From NCBI GenBank assembly GCA_029168955.1, contig JAPDOI010001171.1, positions 150,005 to 214,004 on the forward strand: 64,000 nt of DNA, read 5' to 3'. Shown one piece after another: positions 56,101 to 60,544 of this stretch. Each line of letters opens with the position of its first letter. Position 1 is the stretch's first letter. Source of the DNA: Aplectana chamaeleonis (lineage: Eukaryota; Nematoda; Chromadorea; Rhabditida; Cosmocercidae). Made by a program: the position numbers and the translations under genes. A model generated the notes under the pieces. That model searched no databases and was not told where the DNA came from. It saw nothing but the letters and a program-made list of their open reading frames with translations.

Positions 56101-57201
56101 GATGTTCCACTAAACACAGAGCATCGCCTTTTTGCCGTGTATATCCGGTTTCGGAGTCGGTTTTGGAGCGTCACCGGCGTGTTTCTGTTCTGACAGGTTT
56201 CTGTTTCTGACAGGGCTTCTTCGCCGAATACCTCAGATAGGGCACGAAGAGATTCAGCAGCCGATCCGCTTTGCTCGAAGTCGTACCACATGCAAGCTCG
56301 CATTCGAAATTTTTGGTCAAGCATTTTCTAAAGTTTTTTCTTGAAAAAAACGAAGTTGACATAGACAAAAATATATCAAAAGAGGCACAATAAAAATCAT
56401 TTTTTTATAGACTAAACTGTTTCGAAAATTCTTTAAATAGGAGAGAAATAAATGGACTAGTTCAACGCGCATTTCGTTCCGAACAATCAAATAGAATTCA
56501 AGCCAGAGAATCCCGGTGGTAGTGGTCGTAAAGTGTCCAGACCGCCAAAAGGGCGGAGGAGAGCGAAGGACTGTGATTGGCGGTAGTTTATGTATCGCCA
56601 ACTCACGACCTTGCGCTCCACCCCCAACCTTTTCGCGAACTGGACACATTAGGACGACCAGCCGAATCCTGTGGAAAAAAATCGATGACTTGGAAAACAT
56701 CCTGGCAAAGACGTTCGCAGCAGAGAGAATCGAACCCGGAAGCCTCCGGTTGGAGATTGGCGCCTCAGACCAATCGGCCAACTTTGCAACGCAGGGAGCA
56801 TTGATACAGCAGCGCTCGTCATTTTCGCAATTTCGACCTCATTTGAAAACAAATGGCTCATAACTTTTTTCCGCTACTAATCATGCAGCTCGTCGGGTGT
56901 TCCTATGACTACCCGTAAAGTAGTCGATCAGAAATACATGTCTCTATGGGTAGTTCTGGCGACCCAATCTAGTCATTGCCTTGTTATACACAACATAAAA
57001 ACATAAGTGTTCACGTCCTCACCGTCACCTGTAGCGAGGTAGCAAAACCGAATAAATGTGATGTAGTCCCGAGACAAAAGGCAAGTCATGTGCTCCAGAA
57101 ATAATTCTTCTTCAGTCGGCTCCGAATCTGAGTTATTCCCATTATTGACGTCAGCAGACCGTAATATGTCTATGCAATTCTTTCGTTTTTGAGATTTTAA
57201 G
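30407..57201 (-). CDS. XPO5: Exportin-5-like gene, C-terminal seven exons (overview)
   Basis: Seven minus-strand segments, listed separately, join as 57029-57201, 54268-54368, 45804-45851, 44518-44652, 41021-41104, 30819-30905 and 30407-30544. Phases agree at every junction (1, 0, 0, 0, 0, 0). The product follows the C-terminal helices of animal exportin-5 in order. Short anchors are SLQLHG (human GLQMHG), VFHIYLCL (AFQIYEAL), MQIPG and EEFDSK (EQIPE and DQFDCK), TRKLLKGVIN before VGE (KRLIAGCIG before LGE) and RPLPPIEKR (KNLPSLFKK). Exportin-5 is a HEAT-repeat karyopherin that carries pre-miRNA and other double-stranded RNA out of the nucleus with RanGTP. Introns are 0.27-10.1 kb and TE-filled. 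N-terminal exons are not in view. Exon 54268-54368 is the least secure. Confidence 0.7.
30819..30905 (-). CDS. XPO5: XPO5-like exon (29 codons)
   Basis: Acceptor TTTCGTGTTCAG, donor AAT|GTGGGT, phase 0 at both ends. Encodes IRTMVAGDEVVLEKQKKELT and then RKLLKGVIN. The basic helix EKQKKELTRKLLKGVIN corresponds to the DKRRKDQFKRLIAGCIG helix of animal exportin-5. The intron to the last exon is only 274 bp; the intron before is 10.1 kb and contains the CR1 LINE and most of the MITEs between 31 and 41 kb. Confidence 0.7.
31360..32133 (+). pseudogene. CR1 LINE ORF1 (gag-like), frameshifted
   Basis: It starts MMPAPAATAF; a coiled coil follows (QELQDKVSLLSAENQALKVA, residues ~70-90). Near 31745 the frame moves by one, giving NRLAYDQDHIMNILAHLNVE, and near 31880 it returns, giving KVVLPARFFQQQ and basic LRSFPARVFLRESL. 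A coiled coil followed by KVVLP and an LR-rich basic region is the usual layout of nematode CR1 ORF1 RNA-binding proteins. It ends with TGA at 32131-32133, directly before ORF2 in the same frame. Confidence 0.65.
32134..34973 (+). pseudogene. CR1 LINE ORF2 (endonuclease and reverse transcriptase)
   Basis: In order: an APE-like endonuclease (ANIRSLPSN, SETWL, VVYRAPS, VGDFNFPE, STLDLLI, LSDHNSIEF; 32189-32850), then reverse transcriptase with NYRPVSITS, motif A YFDLAKAFDRVS (33868-33903), motif B GVPQGVV and the catalytic YADD at 34140-34151, and a C-terminal thumb region ending FAGAKLSAIEEIAT. Catalytic aspartates are present. Inactivating changes are an in-frame TGA at 32935, a one-base shift in a T8 run at about 33680-33688, and an in-frame TAA at 34008. 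Everything else reads through, so the copy is fairly young. Confidence 0.85.
35490..36403. mobile_element. Family B MITE split by an A1 MITE
   Basis: It begins in the shared TCAA with a truncated terminus (AAGGATGG), continues with the family B interior (GTAGACCCACCCCATATAAC) and ends GAGGTTGGACTGTGCCT then TTAA. A complete A1 element lies at 35883-36353 between TTAA duplicates. Confidence 0.7.
35883..36353. mobile_element. TTAA-flanked MITE, family A (A1)
   Basis: TTAA then AGGCAGTGTTCACGAAG, and TTATCGTGAACACTGCCT then TTAA, 471 bp. Closely similar along its length to 4466-4939. It inserted into a TTA(A) in the family B element where other copies read GGACCGTAATCGA. Confidence 0.85.
36404..36765. 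other. GC-rich stretch, possibly a degraded insertion
   Basis: CAGGGTAAGGCATGGCGC at the left and a loosely complementary AGCCTATGCCTG at the right bound 350 bp with two GCGGCCCCCT blocks. It replaces the left end of the following family A element. The termini hint at hAT but no 8-bp duplication is visible. Confidence 0.3.
36766..37183. mobile_element. Left-truncated family A MITE
   Basis: From TGACGTCGAAAGAACGCATG onward it matches the interior of 41870-42360 and ends GTCGTGAACACTGCCT then TTAA. The left terminus is missing. Its right TTAA is also the left TTAA of the next family B element. Confidence 0.7.
37180..37673. mobile_element. TTAA-flanked MITE, family B, intact
   Basis: TTAA then AGGCACAGTCCAACCCC, and AGCTTAGACTATGCCT then TTAA, 494 bp. 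This uninterrupted copy shows the site hit by the CR1 LINE in the 31-kb copy. Confidence 0.8.
37674..38492. other. Unassigned; one small ORF
   Basis: A plus-strand frame at 37994-38245 starts at an ATG (38003, MDLTPFILLTIP) and ends VIRERVYSWNADKKWVD. It is protein-like, but no family or splice context was recognised. CGGTAAAT-rich short repeats follow at 38270-38370. A 40-bp A3-type relic is at 37900-37939. Confidence 0.3.
38493..38975. mobile_element. TA-flanked MITE, Tc1/mariner-like termini
   Basis: CAGCCCACGGCAAACAAAAG at the left and the matching right end TTGCCTTAGACTG lie between TA dinucleotides, 483 bp. Inverted ends extend about 90 bp. Same family as 4942-5521. Confidence 0.7.
38976..39499. 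other. No supported feature
   Basis: AT-rich DNA with no repeat or exon that I can support. Confidence 0.4.
39500..39860. repeat. Tandem repeat, three ~119-bp units
   Basis: Three copies each contain AATAATATCGAT, a following TTGCACAAA and GCGATGAGTGGT-like segment (anchors at about 39543, 39663 and 39779). Diverged, no coding capacity. Lies within the 10-kb XPO5 intron. Confidence 0.6.
39978..40550. repeat. Foldback palindrome, ~230-bp arms
   Basis: Arms around 39985-40215 and 40315-40545 carry inverted copies of GGTAGTCAATCTTAGACCAC and GAGCTTCTCCGTCAAACTTA, about 95% identical by eye. A short related piece (TTAGCTTCCTGGCAAAAGTA) is at about 2698. Probably a recent foldback element. Confidence 0.75.
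41021..41104 (-). CDS. XPO5: XPO5-like exon (28 codons)
   Basis: Acceptor GTTTGCTTTGCAG and donor AAG|GTACGC, phase 0 at both ends. Encodes RRFTDSFLQVLMQIPGV then TMEIVEEFDSK. Joined to the previous exon it gives VFHIYLCL-RRFTDSFLQVLMQIPG, which parallels AFQIYEAL-RPRYLEIRAVMEQIPE in human exportin-5 across the splice junction, and EEFDSK parallels DQFDCK. Confidence 0.75.
41373..41560 (+). mobile_element. Right-truncated A1 MITE fragment
   Basis: TTGA then AGGCAGTGTTCACGATG, with the A1 interior (GGAAACGTAAGCTTTGGA, CCAACCCATTGGGTC). The right half is gone. It lies just upstream, on the minus strand, of the 41.0-kb exon. Confidence 0.6.
41786..42730. mobile_element. Family A MITE containing another family A MITE
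   Basis: TTAA then AGGCAGTGTTCACGATAA on the left; ATCGCGAACGCTGCCT then TTAA on the right. A second family A element occupies 41870-42360 between TTAA and a degenerate TTCA. Further right-end remnants (TCGTGAACACTGC) occur at 42845-42890. Confidence 0.65.
41870..42360. mobile_element. Nested family A MITE (A2)
   Basis: TTAA then AGGCAGTGTTCACGATGA, and TATCGTGGACACTGCCT then TCA, 491 bp. The interior with GTCGAAAGAACGCATGAAAA is shared with the truncated copy at 36766-37183. Confidence 0.75.
42920..43202. mobile_element. TACTGTGC-family foldback element
   Basis: A 283-bp palindrome with ~120-bp arms holding CAAATTCCGGTCCGCA, GTCTCGACA and GCACGC blocks and their complements, separated by a ~45-bp AT-rich loop. 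Sister copies are at 48050-48330 and, enlarged, at 24828-26687. Confidence 0.75.
43477..44012 (-). mobile_element. Internally deleted mariner element
   Basis: Inverted ends (TCAGGTTGTCCGATAAGT left, TTAGGTTGTCCGATAAGT right when complemented) continue ~35 bp and are flanked by TA (43475-43476 and 44013-44014). At 536 bp it keeps only the start of the transposase. It lies in the XPO5 intron between 44518 and 41104. Confidence 0.85.
43661..43840 (-). pseudogene. Mariner transposase N-terminal fragment
   Basis: MECQVDKNEHFRHHLLFAFN then RGAKATEAA, and after a one-base shift ICAVYGEGAIAERTARYWFA then KFKSGNFDS. This is the DNA-binding helix-turn-helix domain of mariner transposases. The catalytic domain is deleted. 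Confidence 0.8.
44518..44652 (-). CDS. XPO5: XPO5-like exon (45 codons)
   Basis: Acceptor TTGTCTAG and a strong donor CTG|GTGAGT, phase 0 at both ends. Encodes LMDCYDDQVGVYMLVSAIRS, LQLHGADEVAGPALMG and LVFHIYLCL. The helix pair matches the exportin-5 segment with GLQMHG and HLAFQIYEAL. Two other acceptors nearby would bring an in-frame TAG, which supports this start. Confidence 0.75.
44825..45097. mobile_element. Family C MITE fragment
   Basis: It carries the family C right half (GGTCGCTTATATCTCGCTTA, GGCACGTGTTATAC, and a degenerate GTGTGCTGGGCCTTCAA end) without the left terminus. Confidence 0.6.
45100..45640. repeat. GC-rich inverted and tandem repeat cluster
   Basis: Three degenerate units share CACTTTGCCGCGC and GCGGAAGTAGAAACGA. 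At its core 45416-45562 is a palindrome with ~70-bp arms (CTTAAGGGGCTGAGCAG and complement) centred on GATCGCTGCGATC. No gene content. Lies in the XPO5 intron between 45804 and 44652. Confidence 0.55.
45804..45851 (-). CDS. XPO5: XPO5-like small exon (16 codons)
   Basis: Acceptor CTGTAGTAAG and donor ATT|GTGGGA give GRLMGRAEDLKRLFPI in phase 0. Spliced to the next exon it reads LKRLFPI-LMDCYDD, which parallels SQLCWPL-LKQVLSG of human exportin-5. The GTGGGA donor resembles the GTGGGT donor of exon 30819-30905. The exact 5' boundary is uncertain because the frame stays open upstream. Confidence 0.5.
45987..46973. mobile_element. Tc1/mariner-like MITE interrupted by family C
   Basis: CAGTACCGAGCATATTTTTT at the left and the complementary TTGCTTGATACTG at the right lie between TA dinucleotides (45985-45986 and 46974-46975). 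Inverted arms extend over 100 bp (GCGTTTTGCGGCG). Without the insert it is about 500 bp. Confidence 0.7.
46427..46916. mobile_element. TTAA-flanked MITE, family C, intact
   Basis: TTAA then AGGCACAGGACGTCC, and GAGGGTGTAATGTGCCT then TTAA, 490 bp. It has the unbroken CTGTGGTG site used by the hAT element at 15119. Inserted in the right arm of the surrounding Tc1-like MITE. Confidence 0.85.
46974..48049. other. No supported gene
   Basis: Unique-looking intron DNA. A TTTCAG at 47678-47683 is followed by an open frame to a stop, but it has no family resemblance. CGGTAAAT-type repeats occur near 47965-48030. Confidence 0.4.
48050..48330. mobile_element. TACTGTGC-family foldback element
   Basis: A 281-bp palindrome bounded by TACTGTGCTTCTCTGGGCC and GGCCAGAGAGACACAGTA, with arms holding CGCGGCCGC-type blocks. 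The clearest representative of the family; compare 42920-43202. Confidence 0.8.
48331..49446. other. Mixed repeats; possible gag-like fragment and tRNA-like segment
   Basis: At 48457-48603 a plus-strand frame MAAKHFQEQLEKRTYLLNEN is protein-like, perhaps a retroelement gag remnant. At 49120-49170 the minus strand holds a tRNA-like A box (TAGCCTAGTGGTA) with a poor B box. The segment 49026-49125 recurs inverted at about 56860-56960. Confidence 0.3.
49447..49645 (-). mobile_element. Mariner fragment: one end plus transposase C-terminus
   Basis: A TA then TTAGGTTGTTCGGAAAGAAA terminus, followed on the minus strand by the transposase end PAEFFERGIHSLHTRWQQII then DSNGDY. The frame runs upstream to YFE followed by two stops. 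The other half of what appears to be the same element is at 55777-56491. Confidence 0.75.
50041..50122. repeat. (ATT)n microsatellite
   Basis: About 27 near-perfect ATT units directly upstream of the RTE 5' region. Confidence 0.95.
50338..51486 (+). pseudogene. RTE endonuclease domain, frameshifted
   Basis: NFATLNCRSLSSDIQK, then (shift near 50410) ALQETRLKDRPVISVGEYTI, then (shift near 50630) LWIVSAHAPTETAEDNSKDA, VVVGIDANAKMG, KLQLDYVLTRNIPVSDIRRS and FDSDHRPVLLNF. The catalytic ETR, DAN and SDH motifs of the APE-type endonuclease are all present. A further one-base loss near 51470 separates it from the RT frame. Confidence 0.85.
51464..53356 (+). pseudogene. RTE reverse transcriptase, long ORF with inactive sites
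   Basis: A 630-codon open frame covers the RT and C-terminal domains: KNGKAGGDDNITAEMLK, ISLLRVMYKVLERIILERLI, EQAGFRPGRSTIDQV, motif A LAFLNFEAAFDSPHR, YADDIVLF (codons 338-345), LVDDFCYLGC, IRPIMMYGSETWAAP, RKLFRRLLGYFWPRVC and a basic RRKFWTDVVKEDL end. Although long and open, motif A has Asn (codon 237, AAC) where the catalytic Asp is expected. Motif B reads GVRQRSRCRTFSFN because of a +1/-1 frameshift pair. It is therefore dead. The GTG start is only the edge of the frame after the upstream frameshift. Confidence 0.9.
53470..54070. mobile_element. Diverged copy of the 59.6-kb palindromic element
   Basis: CGAAACGCTCCAACAGAAAG, GGAGTCTACAAA, AATCGTTGTGGTATTTCACA and, inverted, TTGTTGGAATGTTTCTGTCA match the left arm, centre and right arm of 59582-60418 in the same order. 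Much older than that copy. Confidence 0.55.
54268..54368 (-). CDS. XPO5: Candidate XPO5-like exon (33 codons)
   Basis: Acceptor GACGCTAG, donor GCT|GTAGGT. It takes one base from the previous exon to make GTA, then reads HTVPSTGVFRMIVVAMYILA then NCHDPFVYVDAEA, leaving phase 0. A helix of this pattern (V, aliphatic run, LA, D) is expected here in exportin-5 (EDVCTALLITAFNSLAWKD). The doubt is that it lies between the two halves of what looks like a single mariner element (49447-56491), so it could be a chance frame or part of a rearranged segment. Confidence 0.4.
54575..54700. repeat. Small inverted repeat
   Basis: AAGTTCTGGGAGCCGAGTTG and the loosely complementary CAGCCCTCAGAACTCTATAT bound about 125 bp. 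Probably a short MITE. Confidence 0.4.
54701..55320. other. No firmly supported feature
   Basis: A minus-strand frame at 54914-55114 (TDAGWFIFNKSVVSHDFK) ends in a stop and has an AAAATGCAG acceptor-like upstream sequence. It could be a missed exon, but I recognise no family. Confidence 0.3.
55330..55730. repeat. 21-bp minisatellite with 84-bp higher-order units
   Basis: About eleven units of CTGACCGCGGGAGCTCGCGG plus one base occupy 55498-55730. Upstream, two 84-bp (4 x 21) units start at 55331 and 55415. The 21-bp period keeps several frames open (LTAGARG or SVRELPR repeats); these are not genes. The same GACCGCG words appear scattered at 49671-49850. Confidence 0.85.
55777..56491 (-). pseudogene. 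Mariner transposase, N-terminal and catalytic parts
   Basis: From the TA-adjacent end at 56491, the minus strand encodes MLDQKFRMRACMWYDFEQSG then SAAESLRALSEVFGEEAL (DNA-binding domain). After an internal deletion it continues KGLVYSEVLDSGQTVTTDIY, the catalytic LHDNARPHVAKIT, VPHPPYSPDLAPSDYHLLQS and NFTNREELGQSEN, where it stops matching. The catalytic aspartates in HDN and SPDLAPSDY are visible but the frame has stops and shifts. The continuation, YFE and PAEFF, is 6.1 kb away at 49.6 kb. Confidence 0.8.
56722..56788 (-). pseudogene. tRNA-like sequence
   Basis: On the minus strand TTGGCCGATTGGTCTGAGGC resembles a Leu/Ser-type D arm with an A box, and GGGTTCGATTC resembles a B box. T-stem pairing fails and the acceptor stem is absent, so it is decayed or SINE-derived. 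Confidence 0.3.
57029..57201 (-). CDS. XPO5: XPO5-like exon (57 codons)
   Basis: Acceptor ATTGATTTAG; one base completes a codon, then LKSQKRKNCIDILRSADVNN, a GNNSDSEP acidic stretch, and TEEELFLEHMTCLLSRDYIT then FIRFCYLAT, leaving phase 1 at ACAG|GTGACG. A donor six bases on (GTGAGG, exon end at 57023) has the same phase. The basic start, acidic linker and EEELFLEHMTCLLSRDYITF helix match INQRSLLCG, a DENPES-type linker and EEQLVRMLTREVMDLI of human exportin-5. This is the most N-terminal exon I could find. Confidence 0.7.
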
Positions 57202-57356
57202 CTAAATCAATGAGCGGACTACAGTTAATCACACGGACGTCCGAAAATCGCAAAAAAAAGTCATCGGAAAATGGTATTATCCGAATCTATTCATTATCCT
57301 AAAATTTCAAATAGGACATCTGAATCAAAGCATTATCTGGGAATTTTCAAAAGGCA

Positions 57357-57510
57357 TTGAAGGCAGCATACACGCTCGTAAAAGTAGTTGAGATAACTAC
57401 AGAAATATAATAGTACGGCTCAGAACACAACGCCTACGCATTTTGAAGCTTCAAAAACGACCCACCATGACGCTACACGAGTAAGAAGTTGGCCCCGCCC
57501 CTGTTTACCT
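57357..57510 (+). mobile_element. Family D MITE, left-end fragment
   Basis: TTGA then AGGCAGCATACACGCT and about 130 bp of family D interior; the right end is missing, cut by the next palindrome. Confidence 0.55.
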
Positions 57511-57514
57511 ACTC

Positions 57515-58238
57515 TACCCTCTATAAAACGCCGAAATTCACATCACCCGAGACGCGAGCGGCGCGCGCGACGCCTTGGCCTCCTTCTGCCCTGCGCTCTC
57601 TCACTGCCTCCAACCTCCGCTCCACACCAGCACGCGTAGGAACCAAGTGAATTTTGCCGTTTTATAGCCTGTAACTATTCTACCACCCACAAACGTCGAC
57701 AGCGGTGGGAATGCCCCAGCACCCCTCTTCTGAAGGAGAACAGCAAATACAGGGGGTGGGCAGTATACACTGGATCCGACTCACTCATTTTCGGATATCC
57801 ATCCGAATGAACCGAAATTTTCATGATTCAGAATCCGATTCACCGAAAAAACGTCAAAATCCGAATAAGCCAAAATCCAAATCACCGAAAAAGTGTCAAA
57901 ATCCGAATGATCCAAAATACGATTCCTCGAAAAAACGTCAAAATAAGAATGATTCAAAATCCGATTCACCAAAAACAAACGCCAAAATCCGTTTGATTCG
58001 AAATCTGAATCACCGAAATGTGCCATGAGTCGGATAATGATTCGGATATCGAATATCCGCAAAATGTCATGATTCGAATCGGATAACGAGTCGGATATTG
58101 GTAGATTCGACATGTCCTGTTACTCAAACAAGCGTACAGGCTATAAAACGGCGAAATTCACTTGGTTCCTACGCGTGCTGGTGCGTAGCGGAGGTTAAAG
58201 ACAGTGAATGAGCGTAGGGCAGACGTTTTATAGAGGGT
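57515..58238. mobile_element. Foldback element carrying a 42-bp minisatellite
   Basis: Arms 57515-57673 and 58135-58238 hold inverted copies of CCTCTATAAAACG, CACCAGCACGCGTAGGAACC and TTTTATAGCCTGTA. The loop holds the minisatellite at 57830-58015 and a CAGGGGGTGGGCAG motif that may be a hAT-type end. Confidence 0.65.
57830..58015. repeat. 42-bp minisatellite, about four units
   Basis: The unit contains TCACCGAAAAAACGTCAAAA then TCCGAATGATCC and repeats four times with substitutions. The plus strand reads a 14-residue period (SPKKRQNPNDPKSD) as a by-product. Related TCCGA-rich sequence lies at 59300-59580. Confidence 0.7.
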
Positions 58239-58772
58239 ATCTGATGTCACGACTCGACATTCCATTCTACAGTAGCCATACAGGTGCGTAGTTACACTGC
58301 AGATATCCAACTGGTGAGCATCGTGCAATTTACGTTGTGTTTTCTGCGCATCAGCAATGCAGATTTTGCTCATAATTGGCATTGGTCCTCTTCGAATGAG
58401 TTGCCTGTGCGAGTATAGGGCCTTTCAGAGTGACGTCGCTGCGAAATTCGTGGCGTCGCTCTCCAAAGCGAGAGGAAGTGGGCGTGACAATGACTTGTCG
58501 CCGAATCATATTTCTGTCTCTGTGTCTCTTACCTCTTCGCCACCGTTTTTTCGATTGAAAAACAGTGAAATAGGGGAAATAAATATTTTTATAGAGAGTT
58601 AATGGACAGCTACTAACACAGGATCATTAAGAAATAGAAAGAAACTACGGCGGCAGCGACAGCGACAAAAATGATCGAAATTATTTCCATCGCGCGATGT
58701 TGCTGGGCCGAAGCCTGTCGCTGTCGCGGGCCGCAGCTTGCAGCACACTGCGACAGCGACAGGTTTAGAGCC
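58239..58772. other. No supported gene
   Basis: Contains GCGACAGCGACA-type short repeats from 58650 on both strands. No exon found. Confidence 0.4.
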
Positions 58773-58886
58773 TAGTGCATACTTTCCGCGACCGCGACTG
58801 TGCATATTAGCAATATCGATTTTCGGTCGATTTCGATGACAAGGATTATGTCGCGTCGCTCGTCACGGGAAGTATGCACTAGGCCT
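58773..58886. mobile_element. Short inverted-repeat element
   Basis: GCCTAGTGCATACTTTCC at the left and the complementary GGGAAGTATGCACTAGGC at the right, ~114 bp, in a CGACAGCGACA-rich context. Confidence 0.5.
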
Positions 58887-59581
58887 CAAGGGTGGGAGCT
58901 CCGCGACAGGCGGTCGCTGTCGCTGTGCAGAGCGACGCGACAGTGTGTCGCCGAAAGTATAGCAACCCCTAATGGCGCATTGAGGGTATGATTGGCTCCC
59001 AAGAACCATGTGTATTGATCGAAAGGGCAATCCTGTTTTGAGTGGATTAGACAGGAACGCTTGGGTATTTACGAAATCGATGGGAAGGACTGATACTCAT
59101 GATACTCATCTATAGTAGTGCTTTAACATTACACTCACTTTGAAGAGATTGTGAAAAGTGATCACATCTGTTTGGTTTGCAAATATTCCGAGATAAAGAT
59201 GATTATCAGTGAAATATTTTATCATAGTAAACTAGAAAAATCTTTTTTTTCGAGGGTTTTCGACAGACTATCGATTCTAGATAGACTTTTTGAATTATAC
59301 CATCTTGAAACCGACCGGATATCCGACTCGGATATTCGGATTCCGACTCACCGAAAAAAGGTCTAAATCTGAGTGATCCAAATTCCGAATCACCGAAAAA
59401 AACATGATTTTCGGATTGATCCGAGATCCGATTATCCGTTTAGCCTCCCTATCCGAATGACTCGGATTTTCCGATGTTGCTATTTTGAATCTATCCGTTT
59501 GAGTCTGATATTCGCGACCTTTGATTTTTGAGTTATCCGAAATCCGAGTATTCGAATTTTTTTGATTCGGATCCAATGTAT
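58887..59581. other. No supported gene; TCCGA-rich repeats
   Basis: From 59300 the sequence is a degenerate relative of the 57.8-kb minisatellite (CACCGAAAAAAGG, GATCCGAGATCCGATTATCC). Confidence 0.4.
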
Positions 59582-60418
59582 ATTCTATCAAAAAGGGGTC
59601 TTTCAAGCAAAAGAGGTTTGGTTGGCGTCAGAAACGTTCCAACAAAAAGGGAACAATAGGTAAGTTGAATGAGGAGAGTCTACAAAAAGTCAACAATATT
59701 CTATCAAAAAGGGGTCTTCCAAGCAAAAGAGGTTTGGTTGGCGTCAGAAACGTTCCAACAAAAAGGGAACAATAGGTAAGTAGAATGAGGAGAGTCTACA
59801 AAAAGTGAACAATATTTTCTGAGACTGATTTTCCTGGCCGATACTTCTTAACAGCAAAACAAACCGTTGTGGTACTTCACAAGGAAGAGTTCAATGGTTT
59901 CCAAGAATGGACTTCTATTCGTTGACGAGATTATTTAAAAAAATATTCTCATTAGATGCTGCACTTTGGTTTCGCTTCTCGTAGCAGCTGGAGCTAACCG
60001 TCCGTCTGTGTTTTTGGCATCATCTTCTATTCTGATGGTAAGTATTAGGTTTACATGCACATACTTTTTAACGGTTCTCGTGTAGTCAAGACCATGTTTG
60101 GAACCACAGAGGGCTTCCGTGTAGAACACCGCAACGGTTTGTTTTTACTGTTAAGAAGTATCGGCCAGGAAAATCAGTCTCAGAAAATATTGTTCACTTT
60201 TTGTAGACTCTCCTCATTCTACTTACCTATTGTTCCCTTTGTTGGAACGTTTCTGACGCCAACCAAACCTCTTTGCTTGGAAGACCCTTTTGATAGAATA
60301 TTGTTCACGTTTTGTAGACTCTCCTCATTCAACTTACCTATTGTTCCCTTTTTGTTGGAACGTTTCTGACGCCAACCAAACCTCTTTTGCTTGGAAGACC
60401 CCTTTTTGATAGAATTGT
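59582..60418. mobile_element. Palindromic element with duplicated 116-bp ends
   Basis: Each arm has two tandem ~116-bp units starting ATTCTATCAAAAAGGGGTCT: left at 59582 and 59698, right inverted at about 60190-60418. The ~380-bp centre has its own inverted part (TTCTTAACAGCAAAACAAAC region). Arms are nearly identical, so it is young. An old copy is at 53470-54070. It ends ~130 bp before the satellite. Confidence 0.75.
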
Positions 60419-60544
60419 TCACTTTTTTTGATATCACGAAGTAATATCCCTGAAAAATCTTCAATAATTTTCGAATAGCATGGATTGCCATAATAATCAG
60501 CAAGCAACAAACTTGTTGCGCACGCTAAAAATGAAGCGCTACTC

